64,000 nt of DNA from Companilactobacillus sp. (GCF_022484265.1 NZ_JAKVLR010000001.1:2418001-2482000), one strand, 5' to 3'. Positions 34,234-44,601 are shown, counted from the stretch's first letter. A program made the numbers and translations. Notes: generated from the sequence alone by a model not told the origin.

Positions 34234-34334
34234 TGAGATTTAAAGTTCAAAACGCAAACCGCGATCTATTGTCCGTGGCGATGCCGTATAGAAAAAGCAA
34301 AAATAGAATTAGTTTCTATTTTTGGTTTTTTTTT
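34234..34334 (+). ncRNA. rpoB 5' leader with intrinsic terminator (Lacto-rpoB candidate)
   Basis: About 100 nt between the promoter and an 11-bp hairpin (34298-34308 with 34314-34324) followed by a long T-tract. It lies in the 5' UTR of rpoB. The Lacto-rpoB RNA motif is known at exactly this place in lactic acid bacteria. I could not test a covariance model match, and assign it by position and by the presence of the structured GC-richer part around 34258-34290. The terminator implies attenuation of rpoBC, or a separate short RNA. Confidence 0.55.
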
Positions 34335-34350
34335 GCCTAAAATTAGGTAG

Positions 34351-34364
34351 AAAAACCGTTTACA
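34351..34364 (-). promoter_or_regulatory. cre-like site upstream of rpoB
   Basis: On the reverse strand TGTAAACGGTTTTT matches 12 of 14 positions of TGWAANCGNTNWCA. It shares the 12-mer TGTAAACGGTTT with the site before yedE. It lies after the leader terminator, 75 nt before the rpoB start. Chance occurrence is possible. Confidence 0.35.
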
Positions 34365-34438
34365 TGCAATTTGTAACCAAATTGTAATATTTCTTGCGGC
34401 TTCAAGTTTTGGCAAAAATAAATGTTGAGGTGAAGAAT

Positions 34439-37400
34439 TTGACTTTTCATAACGTAAATTATGGTGCACACCGTGTTCGTCGTAGTTATGCCAAGATCAA
34501 GGAAGTACTTCCACTACCAAATCTTATTGACATTCAAAAGAATTCATACAACTGGTTTTTAGACGAAGGTCTAAAAGACATGTTTGATGATGTTATGCCA
34601 ATCGATGATTTTGCTGGAAATCTTTCTTTGGAATATGTTGACTACAAACTGCTAGAACCTAAGTATACAGTTGAAGAAGCTAGACAACATGATGCTAATT
34701 ATTCAGCCCCATTGCACGTTACTTTGAAATTGACTAACCACGAAACTGGCGAAATCAAGACTCAAGACGTGTTCTTTGGCGACTTCCCAATAATGACTGA
34801 CCAAGGTACTTTCATTATTAATGGTGCTGAACGTGTTATCGTTTCTCAATTAGTTCGTTCTCCTGGTATCTACTACAATACTGATACTGATAAGAACGGC
34901 CGTGTAAGTTGGGGAACTACTGTTATTCCTAACCGTGGTGCATGGTTGGAATATGAAACAGATGCTAAAGGATTAGGATATGTCAGAATTGATAGAACTA
35001 GAAAACTTTTGATCACAGAACTTGTTCGTGCTCTTGGTTTTGGTTCAGATGCTGAGATTCTTGATATTTTTGGCGAAAATGATACTTTGAACCTCACTCT
35101 TGAAAAAGATGTACATAAAGATACTTCTGATTCACGTGTTGAAGAAGCTTTAAAGGATATCTATGAAAGACTTCGTCCTGGTGAACCTAAGACTGCTGAC
35201 AGTTCTCGTTCATTGCTATATGCTAGATTCTTCGATCCACGTAGATATGACTTGGCTCCAGTTGGTCGTTACAAGATCAACAAGAAGCTAAACTTAAAGA
35301 CACGTCTATTGAATCAAACATTGGCTGAAACATTGGCTGACCCTGATACAGGTGAAGTTGTTTTAGCTAAAGATACAGTTATCGACCGTGATGCAATGAG
35401 CAAATTGAGCCCATTCTTAGATCGTGACGATTTCAAGACAGTTACTGTTCAACCTTCTGATGAGGGTGCTCAAACAGATCCTGTTACACTTCAAATCATC
35501 AAGATCTACTCAAAAGAAGATAACGAAAAAGTTGTTAATATCATCGGAAACGGTCATATTGACGAACACAATCGTACAATCCAAGTTGCTGATATCTTAG
35601 CTGGCTTGAACTACTTCTTGAACTTAAAAGAAGGTATCGGTTCAACAGATGATATTGATCACTTGGGTAACCGTCGTATTCGTTCAGTCGGTGAATTACT
35701 TCAAAACCAATTTAGAATTGGTTTGTCACGTATGGAACGTGTTGTACGTGAAAGAATGTCAATTCAAGACTCATCAACTGTTACACCTCAACAATTGATC
35801 AACATTCGTCCAGTTGTAGCTTCAATCAAGGAATTCTTTGGTTCATCACAACTTTCACAGTTCATGGATCAGACTAACCCACTTGGTGAGCTAGAACACA
35901 AGCGCCGTCTATCAGCCCTTGGACCTGGTGGTTTAACTCGTGACCGTGCCGGATATGAAGTTCGTGACGTTCACTATACTCACTATGGTCGTATGTGCCC
36001 AATTGAAACTCCTGAAGGTCCTAATATTGGACTTATTAACAACTTGGCTTCATACGCTATTGTTAATAAATATGGATTTATTGAAACTCCATATCGTCGT
36101 GTTTCATGGGATACGCATAAAGTTACTGATAAGATCGATTACTTAACAGCTGATGAAGAAGATAACTATATCGTTGCTCAGGCTAATACTAAGTTGACTG
36201 ACGATGGTGCCTTTGCTGAACCAACAATTTTGGCTCGTCACAAGGATGACAACATTGAAACAACTGCTGAAAAAGTCGATTACATGGACGTTTCACCTCG
36301 TCAGGTAGTTTCAGTTGCAACAGCATGTATTCCTTTCTTGGAAAATGATGACTCGAACCGTGCCTTGATGGGTGCTAACATGCAACGTCAAGCTGTTCCT
36401 TTGATCAATCCACATGCACCACTTGTTGGTACAAGTATGGAATATATTGCTGCTCATGATTCTGGTGCTGCACTTCTTGCAGATCATGCCGGAACCGTGC
36501 AATATGTTGATGCTAAAAAAGTTACTATCGAACGTGACGATGACGGCACGATCGATGAATATAAAGTTACAAAATTCCGTCGTTCAAATAATGGTAAATC
36601 ATACAACCAAAGACCAATCGTTCGTAAGGGCGAAAAAGTTAAGGCTGGAGATATCATTTGTGATGGTCCTGCCATGGAAGGTGGAGAATTGGCTTTAGGT
36701 CAAAACCCACTTATCGCTTTCATGACTTGGAACATGTATAACTACGAAGATGCTATCGTTCTTTCAGAAAAATTAGTTCGTGAAGATGCTTATACTTCAA
36801 TTCATATTGAAGAATATGAATCAGAAGCACGTGATACTAAACTTGGACCTGAGGAAATCACTCGTGAAATTCCTAACGTCGGTGAAGAGTCACTTAAAGA
36901 TCTTGATGAATTCGGTGTTATTCGTATTGGTGCCGAAGTACGTGACGGCGATATCTTAGTTGGTAAGGTAACTCCTAAAGGTGTTACTGAATTATCTGCT
37001 GAGGAACGTCTACTGCACGCTATTTTCGGTGAAAAAGCTCGTGAAGTTCGTGATACATCACTCCGTGTACCTCACGGTGGTGGCGGTATTATCCAAGACG
37101 TTAAGGTATTTACACGTGAAGCTGGCGATGAATTGAACCCTGGTGTAAACATGATGGTTCGTGTCTACATCACTCAAAAACGTAAGATTCAAGTTGGTGA
37201 CAAGATGTCTGGTCGTCATGGTAACAAGGGTACTGTTTCAATCGTTGTCCCTGAAGAAGATATGCCATACATGCCAGACGGTACTCCAGTTGATATCCTA
37301 TTGAACCCAATGGGTGTTCCATCCCGTATGAATATCGGACAAGTTCTTGATCTTCATTTAGGAATGGCTGCTAGAAAACTTGGTATTCACGTTGCCACAC

Positions 37401-38059
37401 CTGTTTTCGATGGTGTAAGTAATGAAGAACTTTGGGACATCGTTAAAGAAGCTGATATGGATTCTGATGGTAAGTCAATTCTTTATGATGGACGTACAGG
37501 TGAACCATTCAAGAACCGTGTTGCTGTTGGTGTCATGTACTACTTGAAACTAGCTCACATGGTTGATGATAAGTTACATGCTCGTTCAATCGGACCTTAC
37601 TCATTAGTTACTCAACAACCACTTGGTGGTAAAGCTCAATTCGGTGGACAGAGATTTGGTGAAATGGAAGTTTGGGCTCTTGAAGCTTATGGTGCCGCTT
37701 ATACACTTCAAGAAATCTTGACATACAAGTCTGATGATATTGTTGGACGTGTTAAGACTTATGAAGCAATCGTTAAGGGCGAAAGTATTCCTAAGCCTGG
37801 TGTTCCTGAATCATTCCGTGTTCTTGTCAAAGAATTGCAAGCTCTTGGACTTGATATGAAAGTTCTAGATAACGATCAAAAAGAAATCGAACTTAGAGAT
37901 ATGGATGAAGACGACGATACAGTAAGCATCGACGCTCTATCTAAATTTGCTAAGCAACAAGAACAAAAACGTGCTGAAGAAGAAGCTAAGAAGTTAGAAG
38001 CAGAGGATAACAACTCATCTGTTCAATCTAACAATTCGCAAGGTACAAAATCAGAATAA
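34439..38059 (+). CDS. rpoB: RNA polymerase beta subunit
   Basis: A 1206-aa protein. TTG at 34439 is chosen because GAGGTGA lies 8 nt upstream and the protein then begins with the usual LTFHNVNYGAHRVRRSYAKI; the longer TTG at 34394 has no SD. The rifampicin region reads SQLSQFMDQTNPLGELEHKRRLSALGPGG in wild-type form (quoted in two parts: SQLSQFMDQTNPL, then GELEHKRRLSALGPGG). The catalytic-region GDKMSGRHGNKG is intact. The C-terminus is Glu/Lys/Asn-rich. Confidence 0.97.
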   Translation: MTFHNVNYGAHRVRRSYAKIKEVLPLPNLIDIQKNSYNWFLDEGLKDMFDDVMPIDDFAGNLSLEYVDYKLLEPKYTVEEARQHDANYSAPLHVTLKLTNHETGEIKTQDVFFGDFPIMTDQGTFIINGAERVIVSQLVRSPGIYYNTDTDKNGRVSWGTTVIPNRGAWLEYETDAKGLGYVRIDRTRKLLITELVRALGFGSDAEILDIFGENDTLNLTLEKDVHKDTSDSRVEEALKDIYERLRPGEPKTADSSRSLLYARFFDPRRYDLAPVGRYKINKKLNLKTRLLNQTLAETLADPDTGEVVLAKDTVIDRDAMSKLSPFLDRDDFKTVTVQPSDEGAQTDPVTLQIIKIYSKEDNEKVVNIIGNGHIDEHNRTIQVADILAGLNYFLNLKEGIGSTDDIDHLGNRRIRSVGELLQNQFRIGLSRMERVVRERMSIQDSSTVTPQQLINIRPVVASIKEFFGSSQLSQFMDQTNPLGELEHKRRLSALGPGGLTRDRAGYEVRDVHYTHYGRMCPIETPEGPNIGLINNLASYAIVNKYGFIETPYRRVSWDTHKVTDKIDYLTADEEDNYIVAQANTKLTDDGAFAEPTILARHKDDNIETTAEKVDYMDVSPRQVVSVATACIPFLENDDSNRALMGANMQRQAVPLINPHAPLVGTSMEYIAAHDSGAALLADHAGTVQYVDAKKVTIERDDDGTIDEYKVTKFRRSNNGKSYNQRPIVRKGEKVKAGDIICDGPAMEGGELALGQNPLIAFMTWNMYNYEDAIVLSEKLVREDAYTSIHIEEYESEARDTKLGPEEITREIPNVGEESLKDLDEFGVIRIGAEVRDGDILVGKVTPKGVTELSAEERLLHAIFGEKAREVRDTSLRVPHGGGGIIQDVKVFTREAGDELNPGVNMMVRVYITQKRKIQVGDKMSGRHGNKGTVSIVVPEEDMPYMPDGTPVDILLNPMGVPSRMNIGQVLDLHLGMAARKLGIHVATPVFDGVSNEELWDIVKEADMDSDGKSILYDGRTGEPFKNRVAVGVMYYLKLAHMVDDKLHARSIGPYSLVTQQPLGGKAQFGGQRFGEMEVWALEAYGAAYTLQEILTYKSDDIVGRVKTYEAIVKGESIPKPGVPESFRVLVKELQALGLDMKVLDNDQKEIELRDMDEDDDTVSIDALSKFAKQQEQKRAEEEAKKLEAEDNNSSVQSNNSQGTKSE

Positions 38060-38093
38060 TAGTCAAAATTTAGCATGTTAGGGAGGTTACCTT

Positions 38094-41000
38094 TTGATAG
38101 ACGTTAATAAATTTGAAAGTATGCAAATTGGTTTGGCTTCTCCAGATAAGATCCGCAGTTGGTCTTATGGTGAAGTTAAGAAACCCGAAACAATCAACTA
38201 CCGTACTTTGAAGCCAGAAAAAGATGGTCTATTCGATGAAAGAATTTTTGGACCAACTAAAGACTGGGAATGTGCCTGTGGTAAGTACAAACGTATCCGC
38301 TATAAGGGTATTGTTTGTGATCGCTGTGGTGTTGAAGTTACTCGTTCAAAAGTTCGCCGTGAAAGAATGGCACACATTGAATTAGCAGCTCCTGTTACAC
38401 ATATCTGGTACTTCAAGGGTATTCCATCACGTATGGGACTAGTTTTGGACATGAGCCCAAGAAACCTTGAAGAAGTAATCTACTTTGCTTCATACGTAGT
38501 TATTGATCCAGGTGATACAGACCTAGAAAAGAAACAATTACTAACTGAATCTGAATACCGTAAGAAGCGTGAAGAATTTGGCAACAAGTTTGTTGCCAAG
38601 ATGGGTGCTGAAGGTATCAGAGAACTTCTTAGTCAAGTTGACATGGAAGAAGAAGTTAAAGATCTTCGTGAAGTCTTAAAGACTGCTCAAGGTCAAAAAC
38701 GTACACGTGCAATCAGACGATTAGATATTTTGAGTGCTTTCCAAAATTCTGGTAACAAACCAGAATGGATGGTAATGGATGCTATTCCAGTTATCCCACC
38801 AGATCTTCGTCCAATGGTTCAACTTGAAGGTGGCCGTTTTGCCACTTCCGATTTGAACGATTTGTACCGTCGTGTAATTAACAGAAACAACCGTTTGAAG
38901 AGATTGTTGGACTTAAATGCTCCTAATATCATCGTTCAAAATGAAAAGAGAATGCTTCAAGAAGCTGTTGATGCTTTGATCGATAACGGTCGTCGTGGAC
39001 GTCCTGTTACTGGTCCTGGTAACAGACCATTGAAGTCACTCTCACATATGCTTAAAGGTAAGCAAGGACGTTTCCGTCAGAACTTACTTGGTAAGCGTGT
39101 TGACTATTCAGGTCGTTCTGTTATCGATGTTGGTCCTACATTGAAGTTCTATCAATGTGGACTTCCTCGTGAAATGGCTTTGGAATTATTCAAACCATTC
39201 GTAATGCATGAATTAGTTAAAAGAGAAATTGCTTCTAACGTTAAAAATGCTAGAAGAAAAATTGATCGTCAAGATGATGACATTTGGGATGTTCTTGAAG
39301 ATGTAATCAAAGAACGTCCAGTATTGCTTAACCGTGCCCCTACGCTTCATAGACTTGGTATCCAAGCTTTTGAACCTGTATTGGTTGATGGTAAGTCAAT
39401 TCGTCTACATCCACTTGCTTGTGAAGCTTATAATGCCGATTTTGATGGTGATCAGATGGCTGTCCATGTGCCACTATCAGACGAAGCTCAAGCTGAAGCA
39501 CGTATGTTGATGCTTGCTGCTCACCATATCCTTGCTCCTAAAGATGGTAAACCTATCGTTACACCATCACAGGACGTTGTTTTAGGTAACTATTATCTAA
39601 CAATTGAAACAAGACATATGGATGGCGAAGGTAAGATCTTCAAAGATATCAATGAAGTTAAGATGGCCTTGTTGAACGGACAAGTTCACTACCATACAAG
39701 AATTGGTATCTCGGTTGCATCAATGCCTAATAAGCCATTTAGAGAAGATCAACGTGATAAGGTTATGATCACCAGTGTTGGTAAAGTAATCTTTAACGAA
39801 ATTCTTCCTGAAGACTTCCCATACTTGAATGAACCTACTGATGATAATCTTATCAATGGTGTTCCTGACAAGTACTTCCTTGAAAAAGGTCAAAACATTG
39901 AAGACCGTTTGGATGAAATGGAACTTATTGACCCACTTAAGAGTAGTTATTTAAGTGACATCATTGCCCAAATCTTCAAAGTTTACCGTGTTCAAAGAAC
40001 ATCAGAATTACTTGATGATATGAAACAATTAGGTTACACAATCTGTACATATTCTGGATTAACAGTTGGTGTTACAGATGTTCCTAACTTGACTGAAAAA
40101 CCAGAAATCATTGAAAAGGCCCACAAACAAGTTGCTTCAATTTCAAAACAATTCCGTCGTGGACTTATCACTGACCAAGAACGTCATGATCGTGTTATTA
40201 GTGTTTGGAACGAAACAAAGGACGATATTCAACAAAAGCTTATCGACTCATTTGATCCAACAAACCCTATCTCAATGATGTCTGACTCTGGTGCCCGTGG
40301 TAATATCTCAAACTTTACACAGCTTGCCGGTATGCGTGGACTTATGGCTGCCCCTAACGGTGGTATGATGGAAATCCCTGTTATTTCTAACTTCCGTGAA
40401 GGACTATCTGTTTTGGAAATGTTCATGTCAACTCACGGTGCTCGTAAAGGTATGACCGATACAGCCTTGAAGACAGCCAACTCAGGTTACTTAACTCGTC
40501 GTCTAGTTGATGTTGCTCAAGATGTTATCGTACGTGAAGAAGATTGTGGTACTGATCGTGGACTTGAAGTAAGTGCTATTACTGAAGGTACAGATATGAT
40601 CGAACCATTATTTGACCGTTTAGTAGGACGTTATACACAAAAGACAGTTAAAGATCCTTCAACTGGTGAAGTAATTGTCCCTCGTGGAGTCCTAATGGAT
40701 GAAGACATGGCTCAAAAGATCGTTGATGCCGGTGTTCAAACAGTTACTATTCGTTCAGCATTTACATGTAACACAAAACACGGTGTATGTAAGAAATGTT
40801 ACGGCCGTAACCTTGCTACTGGTGAAGAAGTTGAAATTGGTGAAGCAGTCGGTACTGTTGCTGCTCAATCAATCGGTGAACCAGGTACACAGCTAACAAT
40901 GCGTAACTTCCATACTGGTGGTGTTGCTGGTGGCGATGATATTACACAAGGTCTTCCTCGTGTTCAAGAAATCGTTGAAGCAAGAAATCCTAAAGGTCTT

Positions 41001-41768
41001 GCAGTTATTTCAGAAGTTGACGGTACAATTACTGCCATCGATGAAAACCCTGCAGAACATACTAAGGAAATTACCGTTGAAGGTAAGATCGATTCAAGAA
41101 CTTACAGTGTTCCTTATACATCAAGTGTTGCTGTTGCCGAAGGTGACGTCATCACTCGTGGTTCTAAGTTGACACAAGGTTCAATCGATCCTAAGGAATT
41201 AATCAAGATCACAAACGTTCAAACAACAGAAAATTATCTACTTGCAGAAGTTCAAAGAGTTTACCGTATGCAAGGTGTTGATATTTCTGATAAGCATTTC
41301 GAGGTTATGATCAGACAAATGCTTCGTAAGATCCGTGTTCTTGATCCAGGTGATACAGATGTATTGCCAGGTGAATTAATGGATATCTCTCAATTCACAG
41401 ATCACAACCGTGATACTTTGATCAAGGGTGGAGTTCCTGCTACAGGACGTCCAGTATTGCTTGGTATTACTAAAGCCTCACTTGAAACAAACAGTTTCTT
41501 GTCTGCTGCTTCATTCCAGGAAACAACTAGAGTTCTTACTGACGCATCAATTCGTGGTAAGAATGATCCACTTCTTGGACTTAAAGAGAATGTTATTATT
41601 GGTAAACTTATCCCTGCAGGTACTGGTATGGCTAAGTACAACCACATGGAACCTAAGAAGACAGGTCCTATGGCAGCAAACTCTTTAAACGGAGCCTACA
41701 CAATTTCTGACATCGAAGAGCAAATGAAAGCTGAAGATGCTAAGAAGCAAGAAGAAAAAAATAAATAA
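38094..41768 (+). CDS. rpoC: RNA polymerase beta' subunit
   Basis: A 1224-aa protein, TTG start behind GGGAGG. Zn1 cysteines are CACGKYKRIRYKG and CDRCG near residue 60; the catalytic Mg loop NADFDGDQ is at 447-454; Zn2 cysteines are in CNTKHGVCKKCYG near residue 890. It lies 34 nt after rpoB and ends at a terminator. Confidence 0.97.
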   Translation: MIDVNKFESMQIGLASPDKIRSWSYGEVKKPETINYRTLKPEKDGLFDERIFGPTKDWECACGKYKRIRYKGIVCDRCGVEVTRSKVRRERMAHIELAAPVTHIWYFKGIPSRMGLVLDMSPRNLEEVIYFASYVVIDPGDTDLEKKQLLTESEYRKKREEFGNKFVAKMGAEGIRELLSQVDMEEEVKDLREVLKTAQGQKRTRAIRRLDILSAFQNSGNKPEWMVMDAIPVIPPDLRPMVQLEGGRFATSDLNDLYRRVINRNNRLKRLLDLNAPNIIVQNEKRMLQEAVDALIDNGRRGRPVTGPGNRPLKSLSHMLKGKQGRFRQNLLGKRVDYSGRSVIDVGPTLKFYQCGLPREMALELFKPFVMHELVKREIASNVKNARRKIDRQDDDIWDVLEDVIKERPVLLNRAPTLHRLGIQAFEPVLVDGKSIRLHPLACEAYNADFDGDQMAVHVPLSDEAQAEARMLMLAAHHILAPKDGKPIVTPSQDVVLGNYYLTIETRHMDGEGKIFKDINEVKMALLNGQVHYHTRIGISVASMPNKPFREDQRDKVMITSVGKVIFNEILPEDFPYLNEPTDDNLINGVPDKYFLEKGQNIEDRLDEMELIDPLKSSYLSDIIAQIFKVYRVQRTSELLDDMKQLGYTICTYSGLTVGVTDVPNLTEKPEIIEKAHKQVASISKQFRRGLITDQERHDRVISVWNETKDDIQQKLIDSFDPTNPISMMSDSGARGNISNFTQLAGMRGLMAAPNGGMMEIPVISNFREGLSVLEMFMSTHGARKGMTDTALKTANSGYLTRRLVDVAQDVIVREEDCGTDRGLEVSAITEGTDMIEPLFDRLVGRYTQKTVKDPSTGEVIVPRGVLMDEDMAQKIVDAGVQTVTIRSAFTCNTKHGVCKKCYGRNLATGEEVEIGEAVGTVAAQSIGEPGTQLTMRNFHTGGVAGGDDITQGLPRVQEIVEARNPKGLAVISEVDGTITAIDENPAEHTKEITVEGKIDSRTYSVPYTSSVAVAEGDVITRGSKLTQGSIDPKELIKITNVQTTENYLLAEVQRVYRMQGVDISDKHFEVMIRQMLRKIRVLDPGDTDVLPGELMDISQFTDHNRDTLIKGGVPATGRPVLLGITKASLETNSFLSAASFQETTRVLTDASIRGKNDPLLGLKENVIIGKLIPAGTGMAKYNHMEPKKTGPMAANSLNGAYTISDIEEQMKAEDAKKQEEKNK

Positions 41769-41791
41769 TCAGTTGAATAGCTGATTTTCAA

Positions 41792-41826
41792 AAAGCTGTT
41801 GTGGTTTATGCCACAGCAGCTTTTTT
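41792..41826 (+). terminator. Intrinsic terminator after rpoC
   Basis: A 13-bp stem with one G-U pair (41792-41804 with 41811-41823), a 6-nt loop and T6. Confidence 0.93.
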
Positions 41827-41922
41827 GGTGCAACGATCAATTACCTCCAAGACTTTTGCAAAACTCCAAAGTGTGTTAATTTACTTGACAGAAGGTTATT
41901 AAATACGAGATGGAGGAATTGT

Positions 41923-42747
41923 ATGTTAGAAAAAGAAACGCTTGAATATCAGGGAAACAAGTTTGGCCTAGATGCTTATTGGCTTGATATCATCAAAGAT
42001 TACGACAAAGAAGTTAAACATCCGTTGGCAATTATTATTCCTGGCGGTGCATTCAAATTCCATACTGACCGTGAATCTCAACCAATCGCAATGAAATTTG
42101 CAGCCGCTGGAATTCATTCGCTAGTATTTCATTACCAATTGCTAGAAGATAATAAGTCAGTTTATCCTTTAGCACTTCAAGAATTAGCAACAACGTTGAA
42201 CTGGGTTCAAACTCAGGCTCAATCTAAACAAATTGATTTGGACAAAATCTTATTGATTGGATTCTCTGCCGGAGGACAAATCGTTGCCAACTTCAATTCG
42301 CTTATGACCAATGCCAAGACTAAGCAACAAATTTTTGATCATGAAATCTCAGTAATGCCTGCGGCTAATATCATGGGATATTCAGTTGTCGATATGACTT
42401 TAGGTTGGCCTAAAGAAATCTCAGATGTTGAAAAAATCAGTCCAGATAAACTATTTTGGAAAGCACAAGACACACTAACAGCCAATGGCAAGCCTTGTTT
42501 CATCTGGCAAACTGTGACCGATGGAACGGTTCCAGTAACTAATTCGTTAGCTTATGCGAATAAATTGGAAGAATTAAATATTCCGTTTGAGATGCATCTA
42601 TTTTCTAGTGGCCCCCACGGATTGTCATTAGCCACTTATCAAACACAAGCACCAGGTGGAACCGATAAATTAAATCGTCAAGCATCTAAATGGTGGGGAC
42701 TATGCCTTAATTGGTTAGCCCAAATTGGAATAATTCCGGAAAACTAA
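41923..42747 (+). CDS. Alpha/beta hydrolase, esterase/acetyl-xylan-esterase-like
   Basis: A 274-aa cytosolic hydrolase. The oxyanion segment is IIIPGGAF (37-44) and the nucleophile elbow is GFSAGG with Ser115. TDGTVPVTNS supplies the likely Asp, and GPHGLSLA the His. No signal peptide. Related proteins de-acylate small esters or sugars. It is placed alone between rpoC and the str operon; its 3' end overlaps the convergent prepilin peptidase by 41 bp. ATG 41923 follows a TGGAGG SD. Confidence 0.85.
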   Translation: MLEKETLEYQGNKFGLDAYWLDIIKDYDKEVKHPLAIIIPGGAFKFHTDRESQPIAMKFAAAGIHSLVFHYQLLEDNKSVYPLALQELATTLNWVQTQAQSKQIDLDKILLIGFSAGGQIVANFNSLMTNAKTKQQIFDHEISVMPAANIMGYSVVDMTLGWPKEISDVEKISPDKLFWKAQDTLTANGKPCFIWQTVTDGTVPVTNSLAYANKLEELNIPFEMHLFSSGPHGLSLATYQTQAPGGTDKLNRQASKWWGLCLNWLAQIGIIPEN

Positions 42748-43420
42748 ATATTTTTAAATCAAAGATCAGATAGTTTACTCCTATTGAAACTGTTAAATAG
42801 GGGATGAATCTAAATGATCTTTTTTGATTGATTGAAAAAACAACTAAGCAAAAGATGCATGCAAATAGCAACGCTTTAATAGCAAATGGAATTCCAAACA
42901 ATAAGCAGACCATCACTAGAACATCGATATCTCCGGAGCCGATTCCGTTGACTAGCATTTGAAAAATTTTGAGTAGTATTAAAAATATCAATGCTTGTAG
43001 ATAATATAAATGTGTGATGTGCATGATAAAAGCAGGTAATAGCAATAAATAATAATACGGGTAGATGTAGCCCTTGTAATAATCTGAAAAAGCCAACAAG
43101 ATCAATGTGGCGAAAATTGGTAAGATAAACCAAAAATCGTTTTTCAAAATATAGAACAAAAGTAAAAATATCCCTCCCAATGTCTCAGTTAGAGGATATA
43201 TCAAGGAAATTGGATTATTGCAGCAATTGCTCTTACCAAATTGTTTTAAATAGCTTAAAATAGGAATGATATTTATCAACGATAATTGTTTTTGACAAAA
43301 ATCGCAGTGGGATCTGCGTAAACTAAAGAGTTGGTCAAGGTCCTCACTTCCGACTACGTTCAAAAACGAAACTAGACAAGCACCTGAAAAGAAGATTGTT
43401 ATGTACAGCAGTAATTGCAT
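42707..43420 (-). CDS. comC: Type IV prepilin peptidase, ComC-like
   Basis: A 237-aa membrane aspartic protease that cleaves and often N-methylates competence pseudopilins (ComG proteins). ATG 43420 is used because GAGGTG lies 6 nt upstream; an in-frame GTG at 43429 falls in that SD. (Residue numbers here follow the longer form minus 3.) The N-terminal GxCLVSFLNVV segment is present. The metal-type cysteines are CDFC, but the second pair is an adjacent CC instead of CxxC. Catalytic Asp candidates are in AFSDYYKG and NGIGSGDIDVL. Several membrane segments fill the rest. Confidence 0.88.
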   Translation of the reverse strand: MQLLLYITIFFSGACLVSFLNVVGSEDLDQLFSLRRSHCDFCQKQLSLINIIPILSYLKQFGKSNCCNNPISLIYPLTETLGGIFLLLFYILKNDFWFILPIFATLILLAFSDYYKGYIYPYYYLLLLPAFIMHITHLYYLQALIFLILLKIFQMLVNGIGSGDIDVLVMVCLLFGIPFAIKALLFACIFCLVVFSINQKRSFRFIPYLTVSIGVNYLIFDLKIFSFPELFQFGLTN

Positions 43421-43478
43421 TTTTATCACCTCAAAATAGATTACGTGATTTAATCAGCAATTTTCTTATAAAGTTACG

Positions 43479-43507
43479 TTGACACTATCATTTCTAGATG
43501 GTATTCT
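43479..43507 (+). promoter_or_regulatory. Promoter of the str operon
   Basis: -35 TTGACA (43479-43484), a 17-nt spacer and -10 TATTCT (43502-43507). A leader of ~140 nt follows, with GTGGTTT near 43580 facing GAACCAC near 43605, a possible hairpin before rpsL. Confidence 0.82.
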
Positions 43508-43651
43508 AATAGACGTGCTTTTATTGGCAGCAAGAATAGTTTTGTTTATAAATATAAGCTCAAAAGGTATGCCACGCTAGTGGTTTATTATTTTTCAAAA
43601 ATTGTGAACCACCTGGATGTGTGTACTTAAAATTTTTAGGAGGAACTTTGA

Positions 43652-44065
43652 ATGCCTACAATTAACCAATTAGTACGTAAAGGCCGTAAGTCACAAACTT
43701 CAAAGTCTGATGCACCTGCATTGAACTACGGCTACAACAGTATGAAGAAAATTGCTACAAAGAACCCAGCACCACAAAAACGTGGTGTTGCAACTCGTGT
43801 CGGAACAATGACACCTAAGAAACCTAACTCAGCTTTACGTAAGTATGCCCGTGTTAGATTATCAAACCTTATCGAAGTAACAGCATATATTCCTGGTATC
43901 GGACACAACTTGCAAGAGCATAGTGTTGTTCTTGTCCGTGGTGGTCGTGTAAAGGATCTACCTGGTGTTCGTTATCACGTTGTTCGTGGTGCTCTTGATA
44001 CAGCCGGTGTTGATGGACGTATGCAAAGCCGTTCAAAATACGGTGCTAAGAAACCTAAGAAATAA
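43652..44065 (+). CDS. rpsL: 30S ribosomal protein S12
   Basis: A 137-aa decoding-centre protein; the streptomycin-target segment TPKKPNSALRKYARVRLSN is wild type, with Lys where resistance changes occur. SD AGGAGG; first gene of the str operon. Confidence 0.98.
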   Translation: MPTINQLVRKGRKSQTSKSDAPALNYGYNSMKKIATKNPAPQKRGVATRVGTMTPKKPNSALRKYARVRLSNLIEVTAYIPGIGHNLQEHSVVLVRGGRVKDLPGVRYHVVRGALDTAGVDGRMQSRSKYGAKKPKK

Positions 44066-44096
44066 TTAGTTAAGAATAATAACGGAGGAATTTAAT

Positions 44097-44567
44097 ATGC
44101 CAAGAAAAGGTAGCGCTCCAAAACGTGACGTTTTGCCTGACCCAATGTACAACTCAAAATTAGTAACACGCTTGATCAACCATTTGATGTATGACGGTAA
44201 AAGAGGTACAGCCTCAACAATTCTTTACCGCGCATTTGACATCATCAAAGATAAGACTGGTAACGAACCATTGGATGTCTTCGAAGAAGCCATGAACAAT
44301 GTTATGCCAGTTCTAGAAGTTAAGGCTCGCCGTATTGGTGGTTCTAACTACCAAATTCCTATTGAAGTACGTCCAGACCGTCGTACAACATTAGGTTTAC
44401 GCTGGATCGTAAGTTATGCTCGTTTACGTGGTGAACACACAATGGACGAAAGATTAGCAAACGAAATCATGGATGCAGCTAACAATACTGGTGCTGCAGT
44501 TAAGAAACGTGAAGACACTCATAAGATGGCTGATGCCAACCGTGCCTTTGCTCATTATCGTTGGTAG
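44097..44567 (+). CDS. rpsG: 30S ribosomal protein S7
   Basis: A 156-aa 16S-binding assembly initiator of the 30S head (MPRKGSAPKRDVLPDPMYNS start, YQIPIEVRPDRRTTLGLRWI core). It lies 31 nt after rpsL; SD GGAGGAA. Confidence 0.98.
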   Translation: MPRKGSAPKRDVLPDPMYNSKLVTRLINHLMYDGKRGTASTILYRAFDIIKDKTGNEPLDVFEEAMNNVMPVLEVKARRIGGSNYQIPIEVRPDRRTTLGLRWIVSYARLRGEHTMDERLANEIMDAANNTGAAVKKREDTHKMADANRAFAHYRW

Positions 44568-44601
44568 AATTCAGATCACACAAAAGGAGATATAGTTCTC
44601 A

